From: Bradyrhizobium genosp. L
GTDB taxonomy: Bacteria; Pseudomonadota; Alphaproteobacteria; Rhizobiales; Xanthobacteraceae
Direction of reading: 5' to 3'
NCBI RefSeq assembly: GCF_015624485.1
Contig: NZ_CP061378.1
Location: 6,783,501 to 6,847,500 of the forward strand
Length of the DNA: 64,000 bases
Positions 53,616 through 61,581 of this stretch are shown in pieces. Below the pieces are notes generated by a model. The model ran no database searches. It worked only from the letters and a program-made list of their open reading frames with translations, and had not been told where the DNA came from. A program made the position numbers and the translations under genes. Positions within the stretch are counted from its first letter, which is position 1. Each line of letters opens with the position of its first letter.

Positions 53616-54517
53616 ACTGAGTTTGTTGCCGCATCCACTGTCCACTCCGCGCCCTCGACGGCATAGGGCGCGTAGCGGAAATCGCGGATGGCAGCGACCC
53701 TGTCGACGGCCCACTCGATCAAGATGAACGACTTCGGCGCATCCGGCTGGCTCGGGTCGAACACCAGGATCGCGGGACGGCCCTCGACCTGCCCCGCCAC
53801 CAGGCGCCAGTCGCTGGCCGCAGAATAATTGCCGAAATATCGCGACACCTCGGCCTTGCCGTTCATCCGCTTGCGGTTGACGAGCTCGAGCCTGATGTCG
53901 TCGGCGATCATGGCGCGGATGGCGTCGAAGTCGCGGGCGTTGAAGCTGTCGACATAGGCGTGCAGCCTGACGCGATCGGCCGCCGAGAGGCCGGGCTGCG
54001 GCGCATCGTCCGGCTCGCCGGCGAACTCACGCAGCTGCGTGCGTCCGCGATGCAGCGCGGCCTTCACCGCGGGCAGGCTGAAATCCACGATGCCGCAGAC
54101 CTCCTGCAAGGAGCAGCCGAGCACGTCCATCAGGATCACGCATGAGCGCTGCGCCACCGGCAGGCGCATGAAGGTGCGCAGGCTGCTTGCCGCGATCTGG
54201 CGGCGCTCGACGTCATCCAGTTGGTCGGCGATCATCTCCACCTCCTCGGCCGACTGCATCGCCTGCTGCCGGTTGCGACGGCGCAGGAAATCGAGCGCCG
54301 TGTTGTGCGCGATCCGGAACAGCCAGGCTTCGGGATGATCGATCGGCACGGCGGATGCAAAGCCCGCCACGGCCTTGATCAGCGCGTCCTGCAGCACGTC
54401 CTCGCCGTCGATCACCGAGCCGACCATGCGCGCGCAGTAGCGATGCAGCCTGGGCCGCATCGCCGCCACCAGCGCCTCGATATCGATCGCGGCCCGCGGG
54501 CCGGGAGATGATGTCAT
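53585..54517 (-). CDS. ECF sigma factor with C-terminal SnoaL-like domain
   Basis: The 310-residue sigma factor has region 2 (RPRLHRYCARMVGSVIDGEDVLQDALIKA, then EAWLFRIAHNTALDFLRRR), region 4 (LPVAQRSCVILMDVLGCSLQEVCGIVDFSLPAVKAALHRGRTQLR) and an extra C-terminal NTF2/SnoaL-like domain (RVRLHAYVDSFNARDFDAIRAMIADDIRLELVNR). Such a domain usually replaces an anti-sigma factor. The last residues (about SVSSRPPSRDS) come from a family B repeat. A small ABM-like gene precedes it by 20 nt and is probably in the same operon. Confidence 0.9.
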   Translation of the reverse strand: MTSSPGPRAAIDIEALVAAMRPRLHRYCARMVGSVIDGEDVLQDALIKAVAGFASAVPIDHPEAWLFRIAHNTALDFLRRRNRQQAMQSAEEVEMIADQLDDVERRQIAASSLRTFMRLPVAQRSCVILMDVLGCSLQEVCGIVDFSLPAVKAALHRGRTQLREFAGEPDDAPQPGLSAADRVRLHAYVDSFNARDFDAIRAMIADDIRLELVNRKRMNGKAEVSRYFGNYSAASDWRLVAGQVEGRPAILVFDPSQPDAPKSFILIEWAVDRVAAIRDFRYAPYAVEGAEWTVDAATNSVSSRPPSRDS

Positions 54518-54537
54518 CGGTACTCCGCCTGATCCGT

Positions 54538-54846
54538 TCAGGACCCGTCCAGCATACGATAATTGCCGATGATCCGGGCATTCTTCACCAGCGGCGGCTC
54601 GGCGCAGCGGTCGCGGATGCCGTCCTGGAAGGCCTGGAACGCCGCGAGCTTCGGGATCGGGCTCGAGCCGTCCTCGGCCGCGGCCTCGACGAAATGGATG
54701 AAGGTGTCGTCCTCCAGCCGCAGCGTCAGATAGCGCACGCCATCGGGATTGGCCGCCTTCAGCTCCGCGAACACCGCCGCCACCAGCTCGGCATTCCTGT
54801 CGGCCAACTCCGGCTTCGTCTTGTACCTGATCAGGGTCCGTCTCAT
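54538..54846 (-). CDS. Small ABM-like (ferredoxin-fold dimer) protein
   Basis: A 102-residue protein that reads as a ferredoxin-like alpha/beta fold of the antibiotic-biosynthesis-monooxygenase type: RTLIRYKTKPELADRNAELVAAVFAEL, YLTLRLEDDTFIHFVEA, AFQAFQDGIRDRC. AAGGAG lies before the start at 54846. It is 20 nt upstream of the ECF sigma gene on the same strand, so they are likely co-expressed. It may be a sensor or a monooxygenase; the role is not known. Confidence 0.75.
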   Translation of the reverse strand: MRRTLIRYKTKPELADRNAELVAAVFAELKAANPDGVRYLTLRLEDDTFIHFVEAAAEDGSSPIPKLAAFQAFQDGIRDRCAEPPLVKNARIIGNYRMLDGS

Positions 54847-55028
54847 CGCTCGCTCCTTCTCATTGTCCCGGCCCCAAGCGGCCGTGTCAGCCCCAAGGAC
54901 GTTTGCCGACGGCAGAAGGATGCGGTCCGGCAAAAAATATTATCGGGCCGCATCCTTTGCCCCTTCCGGGCCGTCCTGGCCTGCGGAACGCGCCGCGACA
55001 GTGCGGCGCGACAAACGGAGCACGGGCA

Positions 55029-56435
55029 ATGCAGACCCCGACCGACCGCGCCGAACAGAACTGGGTGCTCGGCGTCACCGCACTGGCATCCTTCATGATG
55101 GCGCTGGATGCCATGATCATCACGACGGCCTTCGCGACCATCCGCGCCGACTTCGACAGCCCGGTCGAGACGCTGCAATGGACCGTCAACGCTTTCAACC
55201 TGACCTTCGCGGTGCTGCTGCTCTCCGGCGCCGCGCTCGGCGACCGCTTCGGCCGCCGCCGGATGTTCGCGGCCGGGATCGCGCTGTTCGTGCTGGCGTC
55301 GGCGGCCTGCGCGCTGGCCGGCAATGCCGCGGCATTGATCGCAGCCCGCGCCCTGCAAGGCGCCGCCGCTGCGCTCGTGATGCCGCTGGCGATGGCGATC
55401 CTGAGCGGCGCGTTCGGCCGCGAGCAGCGCGCCCGCGCGCTCGGCATTTTCGGCGGCATCACCGGATGCGCGCTGATCATCGGGCCTGCGATCGGCGGCT
55501 TCATCACCGAGCATTTCGGCTGGCGCTGGATCTTCTGGATCAACCTGCCGATCGGCCTGATCGCGATCGCACTGGTGCTCGCGCGGCTGCACGAAAGTTT
55601 TGGTCCGGCGGCGCCACTCGATATCCCCGGGCTGGCGCTCGTCGCCGTCGCGGCGCTGGCGCTGGTCTGGGGCCTGTTGCGCGGCAACGCCGTCGGCTGG
55701 GCAAGCGCGGAGGTGACGGGCTCGCTGATCGCCGGGTTGGTCTTCGCGCTGGGCTTCGTGCTGTGGGAATTGCGCGCGGCGGCGCCGATGGTGCCGATGC
55801 GCCTGTTCGGATCGCGCGCCTTCGCGTCGGGCATCGCCGCGAGCCTGCTGTTCTATGCCGCGATGTATGGCGTGCTGTTCCTGCTGCCGCAATTCCTGCA
55901 GATCACGCTGGGCTTCGATCCGTTCGGTGCCGGACTTCGCCTGCTGCCGTGGACCGCGACGCTGTTCGTCACCGCACCGGTGGCCGGCGCGCTCGTCAAC
56001 CGCTTCGGCGAGCGGGCGCTCGTGGTGACCGGCCTGCTGATGCAGGCGATCGGGCTCGGCTGGATCGCCGAGATCGCGAGCCCATCGATTTCCTACGCCG
56101 CGCTGGTCGCTCCGCTGGTGCTCGCCGGCGTCGGCGTGTCGATGGCCATGCCGGCCGCGCAGAACGCCGTCCTGGGCTCGGTCGCGGTGACCGAGATGGG
56201 CAAGGCGTCCGGCATCTTCAACATGGGGCGCTTCCTTGGCGGCATGTTCGGCATCGCCGCGCTGGTGGCGGACTTCTCCGCCAACGGTGCGGCGGATTCC
56301 CCTGCTCATTTCGAGAGTGGATTTGCCGCGGCGATCAGCCTTGCCGCCGTGCTGTCGCTCGCCGGCGCCATTGCCGGTTTTTTCCTCCCCGAACGGCGAC
56401 GCAGCGCCACTGCCATCGCGCCGCAGGACGCGTGA
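55029..56435 (+). CDS. MFS transporter, DHA2 (14-helix) drug exporter family
   Basis: The 468-residue transporter has about 14 helices and typical motifs: LDAMIITTAFATIRADF (motif D1), GDRFGRRRMFAAG (motif A), ALQGAAAALVMPLAMAILSGAFGREQRARALG (motif B/C) and IGPAIGGFITEHFGWRWIFWINLPIGL. Proton-driven export of drugs or toxic compounds is the family role. The start at 55029 removes an upstream stretch overlapping the divergent ABM gene's promoter. Followed by a type II NADH dehydrogenase 116 nt on. Confidence 0.92.
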   Translation: MQTPTDRAEQNWVLGVTALASFMMALDAMIITTAFATIRADFDSPVETLQWTVNAFNLTFAVLLLSGAALGDRFGRRRMFAAGIALFVLASAACALAGNAAALIAARALQGAAAALVMPLAMAILSGAFGREQRARALGIFGGITGCALIIGPAIGGFITEHFGWRWIFWINLPIGLIAIALVLARLHESFGPAAPLDIPGLALVAVAALALVWGLLRGNAVGWASAEVTGSLIAGLVFALGFVLWELRAAAPMVPMRLFGSRAFASGIAASLLFYAAMYGVLFLLPQFLQITLGFDPFGAGLRLLPWTATLFVTAPVAGALVNRFGERALVVTGLLMQAIGLGWIAEIASPSISYAALVAPLVLAGVGVSMAMPAAQNAVLGSVAVTEMGKASGIFNMGRFLGGMFGIAALVADFSANGAADSPAHFESGFAAAISLAAVLSLAGAIAGFFLPERRRSATAIAPQDA

Positions 56436-56551
56436 CGGCCGGCGACAATAGGGTTTCGCTATCGGGCAATCGGGCAATTCGTATTGGAAGGGGGCCGCGA
56501 AGTGACTACATAATGAGGCGACGGAGCCGTTCGAAACCGAGGCGAAATCGC

Positions 56552-57826
56552 ATGACGCAAGCGCTGGCCGGATCTCATCGCGTAGTCATCGTCGGCGCCG
56601 GTTTTGGCGGCCTGGAGGCCGCGTTCGGGTTGCGCGGCGCGCCGGTCGAGATCACGCTGATCGACCGCCGCAACCACCATCTGTTCCAGCCGCTGCTGTA
56701 CCAGGTCGCGACCGCGTCGCTTGCCACCAGCGAGATCGCCTGGCCGATCCGTTATCTGCTGCGCGACCGAGGCGAGGTGACGACGCTGTTCGCCAATGTC
56801 TGCGGCGTCGATGCCGCAACCAAGCGCGTCGCGCTCGATGACGGCGACAGCATTCCCTACGACACGCTGATCCTCGCCACCGGCGCGCGCCACGCCTATT
56901 TCGGCCATGACGAATGGGAGCCGTTCGCACCCGGGCTGAAGACGCTGGAGGATGCCACCACCTTGCGGCGGCGCATCCTGGTCGCGTTCGAGCGCGCCGA
57001 GCGTGAGACCGATCCCGCCGTGCGCGCGGCGCTCTTGACCTTTGTCGTGATCGGCGCCGGTCCGACCGGCGTCGAGATGGCCGGCACCATTGCCGATCTC
57101 GCCAAGGACACGCTGCCGCGCGACTTCCGCCATATCGACACCCGGATGGCACGCGTGGTGCTGATCGAGGCCGGAGCGCGCGTGCTCGCAGGCTTTCCCG
57201 ACGATCTCTCGGCCTATGCGCAGCGCGCGCTGGAGAGCCTCGGCGTCGAGGTGGTGCTCGGCGAGCCCGTCACCGAGTGCACCGCCGACGGCGTGGTCTA
57301 CGGCGGCAAAGAGCTCGCCGCGCGCACCATCGTGTGGGCCGCCGGCGTCCGCGCCTCGCGCGCCGCCGAATGGCTGAACGCGCCGGCCGACCGCGCCCAG
57401 CGATTGCAGGTCGAGCCCGATCTGACGGTGCCCGGCCATCCCGACATCTTTGCCGTCGGCGACACCGTCACCATCAAGGACACCGACGGCAATCCGGTGC
57501 CCGGCATCGCACCGGCGGCGAAGCAGGAGGGACGCTACGCTGCGGCCCTGATCACGGCGCGGCTCAAGGGCGAGACATTGCCGCCGTTCCGCTACAAGCA
57601 TGCCGGCAGCCTCGCCCAGATCGGCAAGCGGCTCGCCGTGATCGATTTCGGCTGGCTGAAGCTGCGCGGCGCGCTGGCGTGGTGGATCTGGGGCATCGCC
57701 CACATCTACTTCCTGATCGGCCTGCGCAACCGCGTCGCGGTCGCGCTGAGCTGGCTCTGGGTCCACGCCCGCAACCAGCGCGCGGCAAGGCTGATCACGC
57801 AGGGCAGCAGCAAGGTGGGGCAGTAG
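56552..57826 (+). CDS. ndh: Type II NADH:quinone dehydrogenase (NDH-2) family
   Basis: The 424-residue flavoprotein has two dinucleotide folds: VVIVGAGFGGLEAAFGL near residue 11 (FAD) and FVVIGAGPTGVEMAGTIADL near residue 165 (NADH). It also has TLILATGARHAYFGHDEWE, the FAD-binding VPGHPDIFAVGDT, and IAPAAKQEGRYAA near the quinone site. A hydrophobic C-terminal tail (ALAWWIWGIAHIYFLIG) anchors it to the membrane. It oxidises NADH without proton pumping. An in-frame upstream ATG at 56513 would add 13 basic residues. Confidence 0.93.
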   Translation: MTQALAGSHRVVIVGAGFGGLEAAFGLRGAPVEITLIDRRNHHLFQPLLYQVATASLATSEIAWPIRYLLRDRGEVTTLFANVCGVDAATKRVALDDGDSIPYDTLILATGARHAYFGHDEWEPFAPGLKTLEDATTLRRRILVAFERAERETDPAVRAALLTFVVIGAGPTGVEMAGTIADLAKDTLPRDFRHIDTRMARVVLIEAGARVLAGFPDDLSAYAQRALESLGVEVVLGEPVTECTADGVVYGGKELAARTIVWAAGVRASRAAEWLNAPADRAQRLQVEPDLTVPGHPDIFAVGDTVTIKDTDGNPVPGIAPAAKQEGRYAAALITARLKGETLPPFRYKHAGSLAQIGKRLAVIDFGWLKLRGALAWWIWGIAHIYFLIGLRNRVAVALSWLWVHARNQRAARLITQGSSKVGQ

Positions 57827-57900
57827 CGCTATGCCTCGTAGCGACGTTCCGCACTCCGTCGCCCTGACAAGCACGCAATGAGGTAAGCACGACGGTCAGG

Positions 57901-58053
57901 CTCCCTCTCCCCTTGCGGGAGAGGGGTGGCCGCGGGCGAGACGGTTGATGTGAGCGTCGGTCTCGCAAGATCGCGTAGCGGTCGCACACAAATAGATAGA
58001 CCACTCGCGTGGTACCCCTCTCCCCAACCCTCCCCCGCAAGGGGGGAGGGAGC
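57901..58053. repeat. Interspersed repeat, family F (copy 3)
   Basis: CTCCCTCTCCCCTTGCGGGAGAGGGGTGG on the left and ACCCCTCTCCCCAACCCTCCCCCGCAAGG on the right, facing. It fills the 270-nt convergent gap between ndh and the solute-binding protein gene. Confidence 0.7.
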
Positions 58054-58096
58054 CCGTCCGCCGGTGCTTGCCTGACTTGGCGTCGCGGCGAGAGGC

Positions 58097-59307
58097 TCAC
58101 TTCACCAACGCACACCCACCATCCGCCAGCGGTCGGAACGCCTGATCGGCGGGGATGGTCGCGATCAGCTTGTAGTAGTCGTAAGCGTACTTCGACTCGT
58201 CCGGCTTCTTCACCTCGAACAAATACATCGGGTGGATGACGCGACCGTCCTGGCGGATGGTGGTCTCGCCGAACAGCTTGTCCTGGCCCTTGAACGTCTT
58301 CATCTGCGGCACCACCACCTTGGCATCGTCGCTGCCGGTGGCGGCCACAGCGTTGAGATAGGCGAGCGTCGAAGCATAGACGCCGGCCTGGTTGCCGCTC
58401 GGCATCTTGCCGTTCATGCCGGGGCGCGCGGCGAAGCGCTTTGCAAACGCGCGGGTGTCGTCGTTCATGTCCCAGTAGAAGGCCTCCAGCAACCGCAGGC
58501 CTTGCGCGACCTTCAGGCCCATGCCGTGGATGTCGTTCACGAACAGCAGGAACCCGACCAGGGTCTGGCCGCCCTGCTGGATGCCGAACTCGGCGGCCTG
58601 CTTCACCGCGTTGATGGTATCGCCGCCAGCGTTGGCGAGGCCGATCACCTGCGCTTTCGAGTTCTGCGCCTGCAGCAGGAAGGAGGCGAAGTCCGAGGTG
58701 CCGAGCGGATGCTTGCTGGAGCCAAGCACCTTGCCGCCATGCTTCTCGATAAAGTTGGTCGCCTCGGCCTCGATGCCCTTGCCGAGCGCGTAGTCGACCG
58801 TGACGAAGTACCAGTCCTTGCCGCCGCGCTGCATCATCGCCGCCGCGGTGGTGTTGCCGGTCGCCCAGGCGTCATTGACCCACTGAATGGTGTTCGGCGA
58901 GCAGGCCTTGCCGGTGAGATCGGAGCTTGCGGTCGACGAGGCCAGGAACGTCATCCTGGAATCGCGCAGGATGGTGTTGACGCGAGCCCGACGGCCGAGT
59001 TCGGCACGTCGACGATGGCATCGACGCCCTCGACATCGAGCCATTTGCGCGCGATCGCGGAACCGACGTCGGCCTTGTTCTGGTGGTCGGCATAGACGAT
59101 CTCGACCTTGATGCCCTTGCCGCCGCCGTTGAAATCTTCCGCGGCCATCCGCGCGGCTTCCACCGAGCCCATGCCGTTGGTGTCCTGGAAGATGCCGGAA
59201 ATGTCGTTGAGCACGCCGACCCGCACCACGCCGCCGGAGATTTCTGCGCGGACGCTGCCCGCGGCGCAGGCCAATGCCAGCGCCAGACCGATCCTGAAGC
59301 CCCTCAT
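58097..59307 (-). pseudogene. ABC solute-binding protein (LivK type) with a frameshift
   Basis: Residues 1-119 (signal peptide MRGFRIGLALALACAAGSVRA, then VRVGVLNDISGIFQDTNGMG to VPNSAVGLA) are in one frame. The remaining protein (VNTILRDSRMTFLASSTASSDLTG to GGCALVK) is in the next. The break is at about 58981, where one C (plus strand) is missing from an expected ...TTGACCGCGAG... The two parts join to a normal receptor of about 403 residues if one base is restored. A sequencing error, an authentic recent mutation or programmed slippage are all possible. It lies 36 nt after the CYP199A P450 stop in the same direction, so it likely bound an aromatic acid. Confidence 0.9.
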
Positions 59308-59343
59308 CGCATTCCCCCTCATGTGTTGTTGATGGCCGGCCTG

Positions 59344-60546
59344 TCAGGCCGGCGTGATCTCGACCGGCAGGCTGGTGAGCCCGCGCAGCGTGTTGTTGAA
59401 AAGGCGCGTTGGCTCGCCGGTCATTTCGATCCTGGCCACGCGGCGCGCCAGCGCTGCCATCATCACCTCGCCTTCGAGGCGGGCGACCAGCTGGCCGACG
59501 CACATATGGATGCCCGAGCCGTAGCCGACATGGCCCGAGGTGCGGCGCGTGATGTCGTAGCTGTCGGGCTTGTCCCAACGGCGCGGATCGCGGTTGGCCG
59601 CGGCGAGGAACATCAGCACCTTCTCGCCTTCCGGAATCCGGGCGCCAGAGAGCTCGGTGTCGCGGGTGGTGGTGCGGAAGAAGGTCTGCACCGGGCTTTC
59701 GAAGCGCACGGCTTCCTCGAAGGCGTTGCGCGCCAGGGTCGGATCGCCGCGCAACTTCTCGAACTGGTCCGGGAAACGCGCCAGGCAATAGACGGCGGCG
59801 CCGATGCCGTTGACGGTGGTGTCGAGACCGGCCGACAGCAGCGAGCGCACCAGAAGCGGCGCCTCGATCTCGGTGATGGCGCCGGTGTCGACATGGGCGT
59901 GGATGCAGGCACCGATGCCGCCGGGGGTGAGATTGTCGCGCTGGCACTGCTCGGCGACATAGGCCTGGTGCGGCGCCGAGCGCTCGATCGCCTCCTTGCG
60001 GAGCTCGTTCGGCGGCCCGAAGGCGTTGAACACCAGGCTCGCGTAAGGCAGCAGATGCTCGCGGCCGTCCGGCCGCAAGCCGAGCGCATCCGGGAAGATC
60101 GAAAGCGGATAGGCTTCCGCGAGATCCGCGATCACGTCGAACCGGCGCTTCTCCAGCAGCGCATCGACACAGGCCTCCGCGGCGGCGGCAAATCGTCCCC
60201 GCAGCTGCTTCATCACGGTCGCAGACAGCACCGAGCTCAGCACCGCGCGGGTGCGGCCATGCGCCGGCGGATCCGCCTCCAGGATCAGGCTCGGCGGCCG
60301 CCACGGCTTCTCCTTGGCGAAATCGCTCAGGCCGACGCCGCGGCTAGAGCAGAACGTCGCGGGATCGTTCAGCACCGCATAGACCTCGGCATAGCGCGCC
60401 ACGCCATAGACGTTCCATTTGTCGAGGTAGACCACGGGGGCAGCCTCGCGCAGCCGCTCATGGGTCGGGAATGGGTCGGCGAAGAAGTCAAGCGCGAACG
60501 GATCGACGTCGAGATGCGCGACGAATGTACCGGCTGTTGCAGTCAT
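59344..60546 (-). CDS. CYP199A-type cytochrome P450 (4-methoxybenzoate O-demethylase family)
   Basis: The 400-residue P450 matches the CYP199A2/A4 group along its full length. It has heme Cys349 in GYGSGIHMCVGQ, the acid-alcohol pair Asp242-Thr243 in the I helix (SAGLDTTVNG), and ExxR in the K helix (EEAVRFES). The carboxylate-binding residues of that group are retained at the shifted positions: Arg83, Ser86, Arg234, Ser235. Members demethylate para-methoxy benzoates or cinnamates. No ferredoxin or reductase gene is nearby. The start has GGGAGG. It diverges from a MarR gene. Confidence 0.95.
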   Translation of the reverse strand: MTATAGTFVAHLDVDPFALDFFADPFPTHERLREAAPVVYLDKWNVYGVARYAEVYAVLNDPATFCSSRGVGLSDFAKEKPWRPPSLILEADPPAHGRTRAVLSSVLSATVMKQLRGRFAAAAEACVDALLEKRRFDVIADLAEAYPLSIFPDALGLRPDGREHLLPYASLVFNAFGPPNELRKEAIERSAPHQAYVAEQCQRDNLTPGGIGACIHAHVDTGAITEIEAPLLVRSLLSAGLDTTVNGIGAAVYCLARFPDQFEKLRGDPTLARNAFEEAVRFESPVQTFFRTTTRDTELSGARIPEGEKVLMFLAAANRDPRRWDKPDSYDITRRTSGHVGYGSGIHMCVGQLVARLEGEVMMAALARRVARIEMTGEPTRLFNNTLRGLTSLPVEITPA

Positions 60547-60561
60547 CGGGACCTCCCTAGG

Positions 60562-60578
60562 TTTGTTCTTGTCAACAC
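60562..60578. promoter_or_regulatory. Candidate MarR operator TTTGTT-N5-CAACAC between P450 and marR
   Basis: TTTGTT-CTTGT-CAACAC lies in the 82-nt gap between the divergent P450 and MarR genes. A closely matching site, TTTGTT-GTCAT-CAACAA, lies at 63525-63541 upstream of the feruloyl-CoA-synthase-like gene. Spacing and arms are the same. Confidence 0.55.
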
Positions 60579-60628
60579 GCGCTGCATGTTGCTTGCTCCC
60601 GATGCAATTCGCAGCGATGATTTGAGAG

Positions 60629-61153
60629 ATGAGCAGCCAGCCCCTCCCCCGAAAGCCCCGCCGGCCACGACCGGCCGATCCCGCAGACGCTGCCGATGGG
60701 CCGCTGCTCGACCTCAACCGCTATGTGCCGGCGTTCATCACCTTCATCGGCAACAAATTGTCGAACAGCGCCACCGCCTTTTACCAGAAGAATTTCGGAG
60801 TCAACGTCACCGAGTGGCGGATCATCTCGCAGCTGGCGATCGAGCCGGGCATTCCGGCCTCGCGGATCTGCCAGGTGATCGGCTTCGACAAGGGGCCGGT
60901 CAGCCGCAACCTCGCGGCGATGCAAAAGCGCGGCCTGCTGACGATCCGCACCGCGCCCGACGACGGCCGCACCCACGCGATCTCGCTGACCGCCCGCGGC
61001 CGCGCCGTGCACGACAAGGTCATCGTCGCCGCGCTGGAACGCGAGCGGCGGTTGTTGGCCTGCCTCAAGAAGGACGAGCGGGAAGTGCTGATCGACCTGC
61101 TGCGCCGCCTGCATGAAAATCTCGGCGCCGTGACCGGGCAAGGCACGAGCTGA
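60629..61153 (+). CDS. MarR-family transcriptional regulator
   Basis: The 174-residue regulator has a charged N-terminal tail (PRKPRRPRPADPADAADG) and a MarR winged helix: LSNSATAFYQKNFGVNVTEWRIISQLA, SRICQVIGFDKGPVSRNLAAMQKRGLL, and the wing RTAPDDGRTHAISLTARGRAVHDKV. It diverges from the P450 gene and, by the shared operator, probably controls it and the CoA ligase. The ligand may be an aromatic acid or CoA ester, as for CouR/HcaR-type MarRs. The ribosome site is weak. Confidence 0.92.
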   Translation: MSSQPLPRKPRRPRPADPADAADGPLLDLNRYVPAFITFIGNKLSNSATAFYQKNFGVNVTEWRIISQLAIEPGIPASRICQVIGFDKGPVSRNLAAMQKRGLLTIRTAPDDGRTHAISLTARGRAVHDKVIVAALERERRLLACLKKDEREVLIDLLRRLHENLGAVTGQGTS

Positions 61154-61309
61154 CGGCATAGCCCGGCCGCGCGCGGACCCCTGCGGCGCGGCGGCGTTCC
61201 CGACGCTTTCGACTGTTATCCCTGACGTTCGCGCCATGCTGCGCAACAGTCTCCTCCCAAACGCGTGGCCGTTGACCGGCCCGCCGATTGGCAGGGAAAC
61301 TCGCACAGC

Positions 61310-61329
61310 TTAGTTGCCTTGGCAACTAA
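61310..61329. promoter_or_regulatory. Orphan palindrome TTAGTTGCC-TT-GGCAACTAA
   Basis: Nine-base perfect arms with a 2-nt centre, of the GTTGC-N4-GCAAC class also seen upstream of livK. It lies in a convergent gap with no adjacent promoter-facing gene and lacks a U-run, so it is not a terminator. It may be a remnant operator. Confidence 0.5.
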
Positions 61330-61428
61330 AAAGCCGCGTGTGCAGCGCGGCAAGAGGAAGCAGCCGCCGGACGGGTTGGGCTGGGCGCGGCCGACGGCGT
61401 GGATACACAGCCGCACCACAAATTCACT

Positions 61429-61564
61429 GTCGTCCCGGCGAAGGCCGGGACCCATACGCCGCGGCTTCTCTTGGGGCCCGTGGGGAGTCTCGAGGCACGT
61501 GGGGAGACATTGTGCGCGACAACGTGCGTCTGCGGTTATGGGTCCCGGCCTTCGCCGGGACGAC
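61429..61564. repeat. Paired REP-like element, family B (copy 8)
   Basis: Hairpins GTCCCGGC-GAAG-GCCGGGAC and inverse, with a longer centre than other copies. It is 18 nt downstream of the CoA-ligase stop. Confidence 0.9.
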
Positions 61565-61581
61565 GGCGGTGGGTGCGGTGA

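Larger units (their letters stand above)
61154..61581. other. Intergenic region with orphan palindrome and family B repeat
   Basis: This 428-nt convergent gap between marR and the CoA ligase contains the perfect-armed palindrome at 61310-61329 and a family B repeat at 61429-61564. I see no gene in it. Confidence 0.6.

Noticed and set aside
54749..57826. Long plus-strand open frame spanning the MFS and NDH-2 genes
   Set aside because: Only its last part (from 56552) is the real NDH-2; the preceding part is an out-of-frame shadow of the MFS gene, so no fusion is claimed.
59308..60304. Extension of the solute-binding-protein frame into the P450 gene
   Set aside because: The upstream part is an Arg/Ala-rich shadow of the P450; it is open only because of the frameshift and high GC.
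61310..61329. Palindrome considered as a rho-independent terminator for marR
   Set aside because: The stem is not followed by a U-run on either strand reading out of a gene; it fits an operator better.
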